A stretch of DNA of 64,000 nucleotides from Sinonovacula constricta (taxonomy: Eukaryota > Mollusca > Bivalvia > Cardiida > Solecurtidae). The notes beneath the pieces are model-generated. The model had not been told where the DNA came from. It saw nothing but the letters and a program-made list of their open reading frames with translations, and searched no databases. The stretch lies in NCBI GenBank assembly GCA_007844125.1, contig CM017565.1:7266885-7330884 (forward strand), written 5' to 3'. The translations under genes were made by a program, and so were the position numbers. Numbering within the stretch: position 1 is the stretch's first letter; the number at the start of each line of letters is the position of its first letter. Below are positions 53,201-61,007 of the stretch, piece after piece.

Positions 53201-56200
53201 GGTCTTTTTCAGTGGAAAACTCAAATGTGACTGGGTCTTACATGAGAAAAGTGCACACAAATAATATTACATTTTTGTATGTGTTTAATAAGTTTGTTCA
53301 GCTTACATGACCATGATAAAGTTTGTTGTTAGTATAATATTTGAATGAAATAAGTTTTAAAAATGAGAGATGCATACAAAACTACTGTGTTGCCTGTTAC
53401 ATGCTATGAAAGTTATCTTAATTGTGAAAACTGCTATTAATATTATTATCACTAAATTTTCATATTCAAATACAAGTTAAACTTCTCAGAATAATTTTAT
53501 TTGTTTGATTGTCTATCCTACTAATGTTGAACAGCAAGCTCATTTTTATAGCATTATGTACTGATTGCGTTTGATTTTCAATTATCCCTGTTTTCCTGCC
53601 ATTCTGCCTTTGTCCAATGTACAATGGACAAATCATCTCTATATCCTTTCCTGACCTCTTATCATTCCTCTTGCAAGGGTGAGGCTGTCTGTCCTGTCGA
53701 GATCGAATTCTCTTCCTCCAGCCCTGTCGGTCCTGTGAATCGACACTGCCCAATCCTGAACACTCATAATCCCCTTTCACTAACTCATCCCATGACAGCT
53801 TTGGTCTGCCAAGAGCTTGATGTCTAGTGACCTTCAGTGTACGGACCTGTGACATCCACCCTGTACTTCACTCAACATGGCAAGGCCATTTTAGACTATT
53901 TGTCTGGACCGGCCGCAATAGCTCAGGTGGTAGAGCATTGGCTTGCGAAAGGGGAGGTCGTGGGTTCAAACCCCGGCCAGGTCAAACCACAGACTTCAAA
54001 GTTGGTAGTAGTGGCTTCCCTCCTAACGCTCGGGGCTAAGGGGACAGCATTACGCCTGACTCGTCGGTGTCAGTATAATGGATTACTTTGGTCTTTTCCT
54101 TGTTGATCTTGAGACCTTTCTCCTCTCTACCCGTCCACTTGGCCACTCTTTCAGTGACTCAAAGGAGGTGTCAACAACTATTTAATCATCAGCATACAGG
54201 AGTTCCCATGAGCATCTTTTACGCAGTTAGATTGACAGTGCTTCCAGAACAACGATAAACAGCAACAAGCTCAAAACAGAGCTGTGATGAACACACTAAC
54301 ATTGATATAAAACTCATCACTGTAACCATCACCAACACAAATGCAACTTCTTACATTAATGCACATGAACTGTACAGTATTCACAAGCAATTCTTCAACA
54401 CCATATGCATTGCCCACCAGATGACTTTACTTGGTACTCAGTTGAATGCTTTTTCAAGGTTAATGATAGCTAAATATAGAGGTTGTTAGCCACAATATGT
54501 TTTTCCTGCATTTGTCGAAGGATGAATACGGCATTGATAATTCCTCAGCCTGGCATACCTCCAAACTGTATTTCATCAATATGAACTTGTTTTTTTATCA
54601 GCTGTTCCATAGCACTTTCAAGAACTTTCATGACTTGGTCAATAAGCTTGAGGCCTCTGTAGTTACACCTATCGAGTGCATCACTTTTGCCTTTGTATAG
54701 ACTGACTAAGTATCTTGCTTCCTTTCTTTTGGAATACGTCCTTTGGGCACAAAAGTTTTCGAAGAGGTCTTGTAGTGTTACACCAGTCCTGCCACATATT
54801 GTTGGAAAGTTTTTATCTAATATTGACAAAAGCATTGAACAGATTGTTTCTAAGAAACCTATTTGGTTGTAAATTACTATAAAAACATATTTGTCCGTGC
54901 TTTATAACGATGATTCCCGCCAAAGTGCCTCTCTTTGGGCGCGTACAAAACTCAGCACCTGTGGTACAAATATACAGTACATGGTTCTAGTACAAAGATA
55001 TAATTTCATAATAATGCCTTCAGAACACAAACAGTTATTTTTACTAACAGTTATTTTTACTGTCAAAATTGCCATTTTATTCTTTGGCTTATCTGCTGCA
55101 AATGGTGTATTTATGTTATTTCCTGTATGGTGACAAACAATTTCTGCACATTACCAGTGTGTTCTCATTATTGTAAAGTTTCTCTGCACCAGCTTCAATT
55201 ATTAGAAGATTAAATATTTTTAAAAGCTCATATCTTCTTGAAAATGTAAACATTAACAACAGTGGATTGTAAAATTTGGAAATTGTTGAAATTGTTCAGA
55301 TCCCCTGTAAATTTATCACTTAGGTTTATAGCCTTCATGATAACTGCAACTCAGAACACAACTCCATGCATTATCCATCATCTACTTAAGTTATTACAAG
55401 TTATTACGAGAAACAAATGTGTTGTTTTATTTTATTACGCTTTATTCATTTTACTTACCATGAATTAATGATATCATCTAATGATAGATAACATCATTTG
55501 TTTTAATATATATATAGTATATTCTTAAGAAAGATATTACTTATAAATAATAAGTTTTGATGTGACGAATGAAATACAGGAACTTTATTGGAGCACTATT
55601 ACAAAACTTCATCAGGGCACCCATGACGTAGAGCTAGAGTCGGCGACTTGTATCTCCTCCGACTGATAAGCCTCTCAGCACATGGGTTCGAGTCCCTTTT
55701 GGGGTGAATGACTTAAATGTGGGAAGGTCATCCAGCTGACTTGTGTTGCACCAGTGGTTCTACCCAGATGTTTGTTTGGGGTCTTCCTCCATCCAGATAT
55801 CTTGACATTGCTATAATGGTCATAAATGAATTTATGTGATGTATTTAAAAAACAAAAACAAAACAAACTTGATTGTGGTTGGCAGTTGGACCTATAAATG
55901 CATGGGTTTGCCTTTAGTTGTACAATGGATTTATTGGGAAAGAGAGCATAGTACAATCCTTATGAAATATATTGTACAATTTATTGATTGTGTTAAAACA
56001 TCAATCAGACTGTTAATGTGTACAATATATTATCAATTATTTATTACAGATTTTCTTGGCATGTACAAGATATACAGTTATGCATAACTAAATAATGTGA
56101 CCTTGCATACATTTTGCCATCATTACAGATGATGATGATCTGATGCTGATAGAGGAGGAGGAGGAGGAAATTGGTAGTCTCAAACATGAAAATGCCATGA

Positions 56201-56286
56201 AACGTCCCCGTGAAGATGATGCAGAGGGTACCCCAGCCAAGAAGAGCAAACTAGGTCCAGTGGAAGTGGAGATAGTGCTAGAGTGA
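17277..56286 (+). CDS. UBA2: SUMO-activating enzyme subunit 2 (complete, 18 coding exons)
   Basis: UBA2 pairs with SAE1 in the nucleus to adenylate SUMO, takes it as a thioester and passes it to UBC9. Coding exons: 17277-17420, 21367-21450, 25980-26050, 28911-28975, 29908-30008, 31489-31610, 32089-32156, 35813-35937, 38732-38831, 39974-40119, 41970-42063, 42716-42828, 47748-47903, 49523-49580, 50543-50581, 51379-51484, 52146-52288, 56129-56286. All phases match; total 1893 nt, 630 residues. Visible: GAGGIG nucleotide-binding loop (26-31), [14 protein letters not shown] (50-63), KSKAQVAKES, zinc ligands CYEC (160/163) and CYVC (437/440), catalytic Cys175 in [45 protein letters not shown], ubiquitin-fold part with EEGETE, and an acidic tail with NLS-like KRPRED and PAKKSKL, ending in a SUMO-interaction-like VEIVLE. 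The first ATG is chosen; a second Met is codon 5. Intron 11 has a GC donor. Confidence 0.96.
18655..19239. mobile_element. Inverted-repeat element in UBA2 intron 1
   Basis: Left arm 18655-18762 and right arm 19171-19239 are imperfect inverted copies. Both have outer ACCGGT, then TGACCATTT(C/T)GGTAAA, then TAAACATAT, then TATAATGCCTGATTGAGACA at the inner edge. The left arm carries about 40 extra bp. The loop (about 410 bp) is AT-rich and does not code. This looks like a foldback or MITE-type element; no target duplication was found. Confidence 0.6.
20590..21325 (+). repeat. Tandem roughly 105-bp repeat ending in hairpin GGGCCATCATGGCCC
   Basis: Four to five diverged copies share GTCAAAAAGTAGGCCACTAG, GTCAAATCTTAGAA, GTGAACACACTAGA, CCAATCTTCACCAAACTTG and CAGAATATTTGCC. 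The array closes with CCAGGTGAGCGAT then AGGGCCATCATGGCCCTCTT, a near-perfect hairpin. The 27330-27925 repeat ends almost identically, so both share a mobile 3' end. Open frames here (20633-21040) come from the repeat. Confidence 0.65.
21545..25440 (+). repeat. 55-bp minisatellite, about 70 copies, with higher-order duplication
   Basis: The unit runs CACCATGTGTGAGGATGTTA, TCAAACTTGTTTGTGTTGGC, AACTGGTCTACAGCT; a 57-58-bp variant has TTTTGTGTGTTTTAAGTAATT. Copies are mostly over 85% alike. A long segment recurs at an offset of 1444 bp: 22583-23171 matches 24027-24615 almost base for base. The array fills most of UBA2 intron 2. Open frames across it are repeat artefacts. Confidence 0.96.
25441..25979 (+). 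other. Remainder of UBA2 intron 2
   Basis: AT-rich sequence between the minisatellite and exon 3. The acceptor is TTTTTCAG at 25972-25979. Nothing else is seen. Confidence 0.5.
26655..28043. mobile_element. TA-flanked CAGTAAAAT element (pogo/Tigger-like, non-autonomous)
   Basis: Ends are CAGTAAAATGCCACC and the complement of CAGTAAAATCTGTCAAGACC, giving a 9-bp perfect TIR flanked by TA on both sides. TA targets and CAGT termini are characteristic of pogo/Tigger elements. No transposase frame was found, and a different repeat is nested inside (27330-27925). Located in UBA2 intron 3. Confidence 0.55.
27330..27925 (+). repeat. Nested interspersed repeat with hairpin-type 3' end
   Basis: Begins near GCTTACCTGAGTTATGCTCA. 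It has two internal sub-repeats (CAAAAAACATGGCCACAATG near 27509 and AAAAAACATGGCCGCCAGGG near 27670; also CTTGTCAGAAACTGCAAGAG and CTTGTCAGAAACCACAAGAG). It ends GAGGTGAGCGATATAGGGCC then ATCATAG, like the end at 21290-21320. Confidence 0.6.
28044..28910 (+). other. Remainder of UBA2 intron 3
   Basis: AT-rich intron sequence with no repeat or gene that I can recognise. Confidence 0.4.
29156..29228 (-). promoter_or_regulatory. tRNA-Thr-like Pol III unit in LTR (left copy)
   Basis: A 73-nt cloverleaf: acceptor GTCCGGT/ACTGGCT (one mismatch), A box TAGCTCAGTCGG, anticodon stem TTCGC/GCGAA perfect, T stem CCGGG/CCCGG with B box GGTTCGAGTCC. The loop CCTGTAA would give anticodon TGT (Thr), but position 33 is C rather than T. 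A TTTTT run 9 nt downstream, still inside the LTR, would end Pol III transcription. Good fold, but the position-33 change and LTR setting argue against a normal tRNA. Confidence 0.72.
29409..29481 (-). promoter_or_regulatory. tRNA-Thr-like Pol III unit in LTR (right copy)
   Basis: Second copy in the 5' LTR, same 73-nt length, boxes, anticodon loop and TTTTT terminator. It differs from the left copy at only a few positions (one in the D loop, one at the base of the anticodon stem). Transcription from here would read into the primer-binding site only if the terminator were passed. Confidence 0.72.
30009..31488 (+). other. UBA2 intron 5, nothing recognised
   Basis: GT-AG intron of 1480 bp, AT-rich, with a short C-run near 30279. 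No element or gene is recognised. Confidence 0.5.
32150..32465 (+). repeat. 37-38-bp minisatellite that includes the exon 7 splice donor
   Basis: About eight copies of AATCACAGGTAGTGCTGGT plus TATA(T)AGTTAGTACATGCT follow exon 7 directly. The first partial unit is the exon/intron border itself (TTACAG|GTAGTACATGCTAAT). Most units repeat CAG|GTAGT, a donor-like string; two have CAGGAAGT. Confidence 0.85.
32466..33531 (+). other. Part of UBA2 intron 7, nothing recognised
   Basis: AT-rich intron sequence. No repeat structure or coding signal is visible. Confidence 0.4.
33532..34687 (-). mobile_element. pogo/Tigger-like DNA element, 13-bp TIR, TA target
   Basis: Ends CAGTGCTCCCTCT and AGAGGGAGCACTG are perfect inverted repeats, flanked by TA (33530-33531, 34688-34689). 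Sub-terminal motifs CTTAAGAGAGGTAG and CTAAGAGAGGTGACG repeat near both ends. The interior keeps the N-terminal part of a CENP-B/pogo-type transposase, so it is an internally deleted derivative. Confidence 0.82.
33870..33999 (-). pseudogene. pogo-type transposase N-terminal HTH remnant
   Basis: From ATG at 33999 the frame reads MSTKKKK, then breaks at an A/T-run. In the neighbouring frame it continues [20 protein letters not shown] then [11 protein letters not shown]. This is the pattern of the first helix-turn-helix of pogo/Tigger/CENP-B proteins. No DDE domain is present. Confidence 0.6.
34852..35152 (+). repeat. tRNA-derived SINE, old copy
   Basis: Head CCAGGTGGTGCAATCAGTAC is tRNA-like but worn. 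The body (CCAAAGTCATAAAAAATG, CCCTTGCTAACGTTCAAGC, GACTGGTTGGCTTG, GTGAAGGCAGCA, ACTGAAATACTGTTGGTGGG) and A-rich tail match the well-kept copy at 38933-39252. Confidence 0.75.
35452..35690 (+). repeat. 34-bp minisatellite
   Basis: About six copies of GCAGGTCAGCTGGGAGACCT then CAGACTGGGGCACT. Each unit includes CAGGTCAGC and near-palindromic CAGCTG. Three overlapping open frames are repeat artefacts. UBA2 intron 7, about 120 bp before exon 8. Confidence 0.9.
36546..37712. mobile_element. piggyBac-like non-autonomous element
   Basis: Perfect 13-bp inverted ends CCCTTTCACTCAT and ATGAGTGAAAGGG sit directly inside TTAA duplications (36542-36545 and 37713-37716). TTAA targets and CCC-starting termini define piggyBac elements. 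Length is 1167 bp. A 71-codon frame (37400-37615) has no recognisable transposase features. Near the right end a 36-bp block (CCTGACGCACAACGCCAAAC...) is duplicated in tandem at about 37631-37700. UBA2 intron 8. Confidence 0.85.
37717..38731 (+). other. Remainder of UBA2 intron 8
   Basis: No element or gene recognised; acceptor CTGTTTCAG precedes exon 9. Confidence 0.4.
38933..39252 (+). repeat. tRNA-derived SINE with 12-bp target duplication
   Basis: A 320-bp insertion is flanked by CCAATTATTAGG at 38921-38932 and 39253-39264. The head has an A box in TAGCGCAATCGGTAGAGTG and a B box GGGTTCTATCCCA. The tail is AATAAAACAAAACAAA. The exact flanks show LINE-type retroposition and the good copy suggests moderate youth. 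It is the reference copy for the other SINEs of this family in the window. UBA2 intron 9. Confidence 0.9.
39748..39940 (+). repeat. SINE fragment, same family, 5'-truncated
   Basis: TTGGTGGTAAAGCTCCCTTG, ACGCTCAAGCTCAAGCAAA, and GCACTATATCTACTGCAAGG follow the order in the 38933-39252 SINE. The tRNA head is lost and the tail is degenerate. Confidence 0.55.
40258..40497 (+). repeat. SINE, same family, diverged
   Basis: Shares CCAAAGTCATTAAAAATGGT, CTTGCTAATGCTCAAGC, CCATGACTGGTCGGCTTG, GGTATCATGCTATGTGTTCA and GCACACTGCCTC with the family. The head ACCTGGTTGTACAACTAATAG is degraded. UBA2 intron 10. Confidence 0.65.
40498..41969 (+). other. Remainder of UBA2 intron 10
   Basis: AT-rich; nothing recognised. 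Acceptor GTAAAACAG at 41961-41969. Confidence 0.4.
42064..42715 (+). other. UBA2 intron 11 with GC-AG borders
   Basis: Exon 11 must end at 42063 (AAA T) to join CA ATG GCT GGT in exon 12 and give K-S-M-A-G, as in known UBA2. The intron then starts GCAAGT and ends TTTCAG. The nearest GT (42068) would break the frame. Positions +3 to +6 (AAGT) are the ideal donor consensus, as usual for GC introns. Confidence 0.88.
43345..47495 (+). repeat. 37-bp minisatellite, about 110 copies, with 925-bp higher-order repeat
   Basis: The unit is TGCTGCAGTGTCCAGACTGA then TCAGGATATACACTATT, holding CTGCAG and CTGATCAG palindromes. Variants (ACCATT, TTCAGAC, CAGACAG) form groups. 45211-45639 recurs at 46136-46564, an offset of 925 bp or exactly 25 units. 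The last kilobase is more diverged. Occasional insertion of ATGCTGC lengthens units near 43375-43670 and 46770. It nearly fills UBA2 intron 12; open frames inside it are artefacts. Confidence 0.97.
47904..49522 (+). other. UBA2 intron 13, nothing beyond simple sequence
   Basis: GT-AG intron with a C-run followed by an A-run near 48145-48170. No gene or element is recognised. Confidence 0.45.
50155..50350 (+). repeat. Degraded tRNA-derived SINE
   Basis: Head ATGGCTGTACCAGTAGAGTA is tRNA-like. The body AGCTGACTTGTGGTGCA, GGTTGTACCCAGACATGT matches the SINE at 55611-55870. UBA2 intron 14. Confidence 0.5.
50582..51378 (+). other. UBA2 intron 15, nothing recognised
   Basis: GT-AG intron, AT-rich, no element recognised. 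Confidence 0.4.
51485..52145 (+). other. UBA2 intron 16, nothing recognised
   Basis: GT-AG intron; the acceptor CTTAG lacks a strong pyrimidine tract, but phase and conservation fix exon 17 at 52146. Confidence 0.4.
53590..54835 (-). pseudogene. Dead LINE fragment (reverse transcriptase)
   Basis: On the - strand 54835-54545 encodes reverse-transcriptase sequence with [33 protein letters not shown] and [16 protein letters not shown]-type motif follows near 54190. 53855-53590 encodes the C-terminal part with [31 protein letters not shown] and RQPHP. Stops and shifts interrupt it and a SINE sits inside. It is a different LINE lineage from the one at 7820-11466. UBA2 intron 17. Confidence 0.75.
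53907..54081 (+). repeat. tRNA-derived SINE inside the LINE fragment
   Basis: A box in ATAGCTCAGGTGGTAGAGCA and B box GGGTTCAAACCCC are well kept. The body AAAGTTGGTAGTAGTGGCTT, CCCTCCTAACGCTCGG and TCGGTGTCAGTATAATGG relates it to the 38933-39252 family. The 3' part is missing; LINE sequence resumes at about 54082. Confidence 0.8.
55611..55870 (+). repeat. tRNA-derived SINE, second family
   Basis: Head GACGTAGAGCTAGAGTCGGC and B box GGGTTCGAGTCCC, body CAGCTGACTTGTGTTGCACC, GGTTCTACCCAGATG, GGGGTCTTCCTCC and an A-rich tail AAAAACAAAACAAAC. Copies at 12849 and 50155 are related. UBA2 intron 17. Confidence 0.7.
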
Positions 56287-58080
56287 CTAACAGGCATGGA
56301 CTCTAGGACATTTGGGTCAAGGACACTGTGAAAACAATTGGTTAGGATAAGCAATTACAATACACTGCCAGTACAACAGGACTTTGCCTTAGGATTTATA
56401 AGATCTGTTACAAGTCTTTAATGTGCTACACTTATAATCAATACAGAGTTCCTTATTTTTGTTTGTTAACATTTTTGTTTTGTGCATGAAAACTACACAG
56501 ATTGTAAGTGAATAGATAGCTGTTTAACCTTCATCTGACAGCACTCAGTGGGTGATCTGGTTCTACACCACATGAGACTGGCTAATTCTGGTTCTACACC
56601 AAGTGGGGCTGACTGGTCTGGCTCAACACCAAGCTGGGCGAGCTTGACTGGTTCTACACCAAGTGGGGCTGACTGGTCTGGTTCTAGACCTAGTGGGGCT
56701 GACTTGTCTGGTTCTACACCAAGTGGAACTGAGTGGTCTGGTTCTACACCAAGTTCGGCTGACTGGTTTGGTTCTACAAGTGGTGCTGGCTGGTCTGGTT
56801 CTACACCAAGTGGGGCTGGCTGTTCTGGTTCTACACTAGGTGGGGCTTGGCTGGTCTGGTTCTACTATGTATTCACATTTATCTAGAATATGGTCAGAGA
56901 CAGGGTAACTTATAACACTTTGTTCTACTAATTCAAAACTCTTTCAACATTTTTCCTCAATATTTTGTGTTTGTTTTGCCTTTTTGTATGTTGTTTTGTA
57001 CACATTTAAATAATGTCTTTATTTACTTTTACCCCATTCAAAAAACCTGATCTTATTGTGCAATTTGGAAGTGTTTATTGAATATGTCAATTTCTGTTTG
57101 CTTGGAATTTTATATTGCAAGTCATGTGTCATCATTTAAACTAAATGGCATTGAAGGCATGTGTATACACACTTCAGTAGATTCTGTATATGGACAACTG
57201 TTGGGTAACGGTTAAATATCAGAATGGTAGTGGGAATTACAGACTGTTGATACAAGTCAGTAGTGCATAAAGAGTGACTGAAACTTCTTTGGGACCACTA
57301 ACTGAATGGATTATTTGTTTATATTAACCCAGTTTGTCTACTATGTAGAACATGATTACTTGTCAAGTTTGCTGTCTTATGGTTTATACAGTCTATATTT
57401 GGGCAGTGTTTATGCTAGAAATTGATAAAGTGAAAACATTAACATGAATGTGGTAATATCTGTTTTCTGCTGTATTTTTTGTAACTTTTTAGTAATATCC
57501 CACATAAATGTTTGGAATCCTAAAATGTTTAACGTCACCTGTTGTAATTCTACATGTATTTCTTTTGACCTGTTTATAGTTTTGTTTATGCTTTTCCTAT
57601 ACTGACCTCTTTAGTAAAAGCTTAAAATAACACATAAGATACTGAACCTAATGTAGTTTGAGAAAAATAAATTTGAATTGAAATTAAAATTGGAAAGCTG
57701 ATTTTTACTAGGGGAAATGCCAAGTTTTTTTTAAACAAATCCTCAGATTGGTTTCGAACCACACACATCAGTTTAAATATAAAATGTGTTTTATTTAAAA
57801 CAAATTTAAAGCCACCATAACGGTTATTTGTTTTCAATAGAAACATTCTATGTTTTTCTTTTCTTTCATTTGTTTTTGTTTGCCTTTCAATTAATTGCAA
57901 TGTCTGTTTATTCGTAATGTGTGTTGTCTTATTGGGGCAACCATTGTTATCTCTTGAAATTATTTTTCTATGTCATCATATTTCAGCAGCCATAATTACT
58001 GTTCCCTGTTCTAAACTTGCTGGTTATTGTTGCAGATAATGTCAAAAGGCAACAATATAACACAATAAAGTTGGACAATA
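56287..58080 (+). terminator. UBA2 3' UTR with candidate poly(A) signals
   Basis: AATAAA occurs at 57666-57671 and 58064-58069. Either could end a 3' UTR of about 1.4-1.8 kb. Which is used cannot be told without transcripts. Confidence 0.4.
56570..56872 (+). repeat. 30-bp minisatellite in UBA2 3' UTR
   Basis: About ten copies of GGTTCTACACCAAGTGGGGC then TGACTGGTCT begin 290 bp after the UBA2 stop. Because 30 is a multiple of 3, a 112-codon frame stays open (56548-56886) with a 10-residue period SGSTPSGADW. There is no splice or start context for a gene, so I treat it as untranslated repeat. Confidence 0.88.
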
Positions 58081-59801
58081 CACTTTAAAGGTCATTGAAA
58101 ATGGCCCATTTGTTTGCTTGCCAATTATGTTACAGAACAAATGCCTGGTGTATGTTAATTTTTGTGGAAACAAACGTAAGAACATGCTTGTGTTTGTCTT
58201 CCTTTTTACTCCTAATGAAAGTATTTTACTAAAAAATATAAAAAAGGAATTTTAGAAATACAGATAGGTCTTGAATTGTCCTCAATGTTGAGCAACAACG
58301 AACAGCGATCATTACACTCCATTTCAGCCTACCTTCAGATGTTTTTTTTTTGTGCTGATCTTACACTCCTGGATAATTATAACCTGAAAATTTAACTAGA
58401 TTTTTTTAGACCTTTCTTACCTTGTTGAAAATGTATCATGACAAAGGGATTTAAAAAAAGATAGGAGGAACAATATCGTCTACTCGTTAAGGGGTAGAAG
58501 TTAATTATGAACTGTTTATGACACCTGGTTGTTTAGTTGTCATTTCAGCCTCTCATTTGTTAAAATATATAATTAAAATTACTACATTGAAGAAAACAGA
58601 ATTACGGATCAGATTTGTTTTTGTAATGGTTTCAGAGTTGAGATCGACTATAAATGTGTCCAATACCTAACGGACAACAGGAAGTAATATTATTACCTTG
58701 CAGCTGTAAGCTTTGAAATGTCTAAGGTGTATTGTGTATGTGTGTATAGGTAATAAATTAAAATAACATGCATATTTGTACATACACAAGCGGTAAGATA
58801 TATATGCACGCACATTCACCGTTGGACTATGACCGCAAATTTAAGTCCATATTTACATTAAAAGTATAAATATATACACCTTTCTAGTGATAAATACATC
58901 AATTACACCATTTGACCCCACTGTCTCCGCCTAAAATAAACCTGTTGGGCCGCCAGACCAGTTCCCTTACCGTAATACATATTTATACTCCAGCACGTTT
59001 TTCACATTTCAAAACACACACTACCTTTTCTGACGGTGTTATTTATTGACTTTCATCTGCAAAAAAACACAACAACAAAAAACCCCGAACATATGTGGTC
59101 GTTTCGTATCCCTTTTTCTCCATACAGCTTCTAGTTAGCCAGGCCAGTCCGCCTTTTACAGTTAGTCCAAAATAGGAAATCTTAACTTATTACGTTATGT
59201 CACTGAAACTGTGACATAAAGAAGTTGTTTTATTTTAAATTCAAGTGTATCAGATCAGGCAAATATGTAAGTCATGATGGTTATGTAGTTTTGGGATATA
59301 TTTAACAACAACAACTAGAAAGACAGTTGGTTCATATGTGATGCATAATATATTAAGTGGGTTACCTTATAGATCTGTTTCTTGTGAACGTCTAGACAGA
59401 AGCAGTTTTATTTCTATTAACGCAAAACTTTTGTTTGATTTATTTGTATTAGAACTCGTCATGAACGAAACATTACGATCTGCTAACTACCAGGCATAAA
59501 CTCGCCCTTTTTAAGTACACGATCTATTTGCAAATTGCGTTTGAACTGAAAAAACAACAACATTAAAACCCGTCAATTCTGTCAATACATAGCAATGGTT
59601 TGGGGATTTTTTTTCTGATGCAATTCACATAGAAGGGCATATGAACTATGATGTAAAAGAATGCAATATAAATCTTTTAAAACATTAACATACTTGGGAT
59701 TTTCTTGAATACTATATCGAAAAAATTAGCTTTATTTATGTTCATAAAACCCAAAGCTGTTAATAATACATATATAGATTTTGGTATATACAACGGAAAT
59801 A
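58081..59801. other. Intergenic DNA, nothing recognised
   Basis: AT-rich with no coding or structured repeat signal that I can support. Confidence 0.4.
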
Positions 59802-61007
59802 TTAAAAGATGAACAAGTGGGCACCTTTGGCCAAATAGAGTCGCCAACGTGAAACCCCTCGATCTCGATCAGGATGTGATAGTCTGGTCTTGCAGCTGAC
59901 GTGCGGCAGGCTGATGGTTTTAGTCACGTCTTCGCCCACCATGTAAAAGCTGGCCGTTGCTAATACAATCACACAAATTGCTTCTGTAGGATATAACAAG
60001 AATCTGAAACACCAAAATGAGCACTACCTAATAATAGGTTAATAATTTTATAACTTCACAGTCTCCAAAATGTGCGAGATGTATCACCTTCTAATATGCT
60101 TTAAAAGTAAAAATCTACAGGCAGCAGGTTTATGGAGGAAATATGTACAGATGAACAAACAATGAAAAGTGCTTCCATTTCCTTTTTTAATATACATATT
60201 TTCTCCATAAACTTGATAATTGTATATACAATTTATGCCTTTCTAAGTAAGAAAAACGCTACTTTAGTTAAAATCTTAAATAGCAAAAACAAAATGCCTT
60301 TTTTTAAAGGACTTAACCTCAAGAAATGTATGTTTTAAAGAGCTTGCATTAGAAAAGACAATGAATAAATTGTGTTTAAACAAAAATATTATGTTTGTTT
60401 TTGTCCGCACATCATCGTAGTTTTGCCAAAAAAGCAATTGTTCCTTTGTGATTATTTCAAACTTTCTTGGTTGTCTGATTAGGCTATTTTTGGAATCATT
60501 TTAATCTAATTATACTAGCAGTCATCGCAGTTACAAGTATCGACAGGAGAATTGTTTTTATCAACACATAAGATGAAATTAGAAAAGCAATATTATTATC
60601 CCAAAATAAATAAATAAAGATAAGTATAATATGATAGCCATTAAAATGACCGATTGCTTGATCCGTTGTCCTCATAGTTGCAATTCTTCAAGAAATGAAC
60701 ATTATAACGTGTGTTGTATTTTTGTATTATGATCTATCCAATATGGAGTGTTAATTCATATGAACAATATGAACAGAACGATATTAATTTAAAGAAATAT
60801 ATACACATAACATGATGTCTACACTATTGAATTTTACTTTTTGTATTGAAGATATGACAAATTAAAAAATAATTAAGACCGTAAATCGATTAGAAAACAA
60901 CTATATTATTAATAAGCTTACCCACACTTCATCAGTAGACAAGCACTACTGCGGATAACAGAGCTTATTTCAGTGACTACAACAGTCGGCGAACCTGCCT
61001 CGCACAT
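59802..61007 (-). CDS. Weak candidate: two-exon small membrane protein
   Basis: Two - strand blocks splice in phase: ATG at 61007 to 60922 with donor GTAAGC, then acceptor TTTCAG and 60003-59802 ending TAA. The product would be 95 residues with a hydrophobic stretch AICVIVLATASFYMV (about residues 38-52) and a basic tail (SHPDRDRGVSRWRLY). GC content is higher than the surroundings. I do not recognise a family. It could be one end of a larger gene running beyond these exons, or chance. No poly(A) or promoter signal was checked convincingly. Confidence 0.22.

Noticed and set aside
57622..57900. 92-residue - strand ORF in the UBA2 3' flank
   Set aside because: Antisense to the probable 3' UTR, no motif or splice signal.
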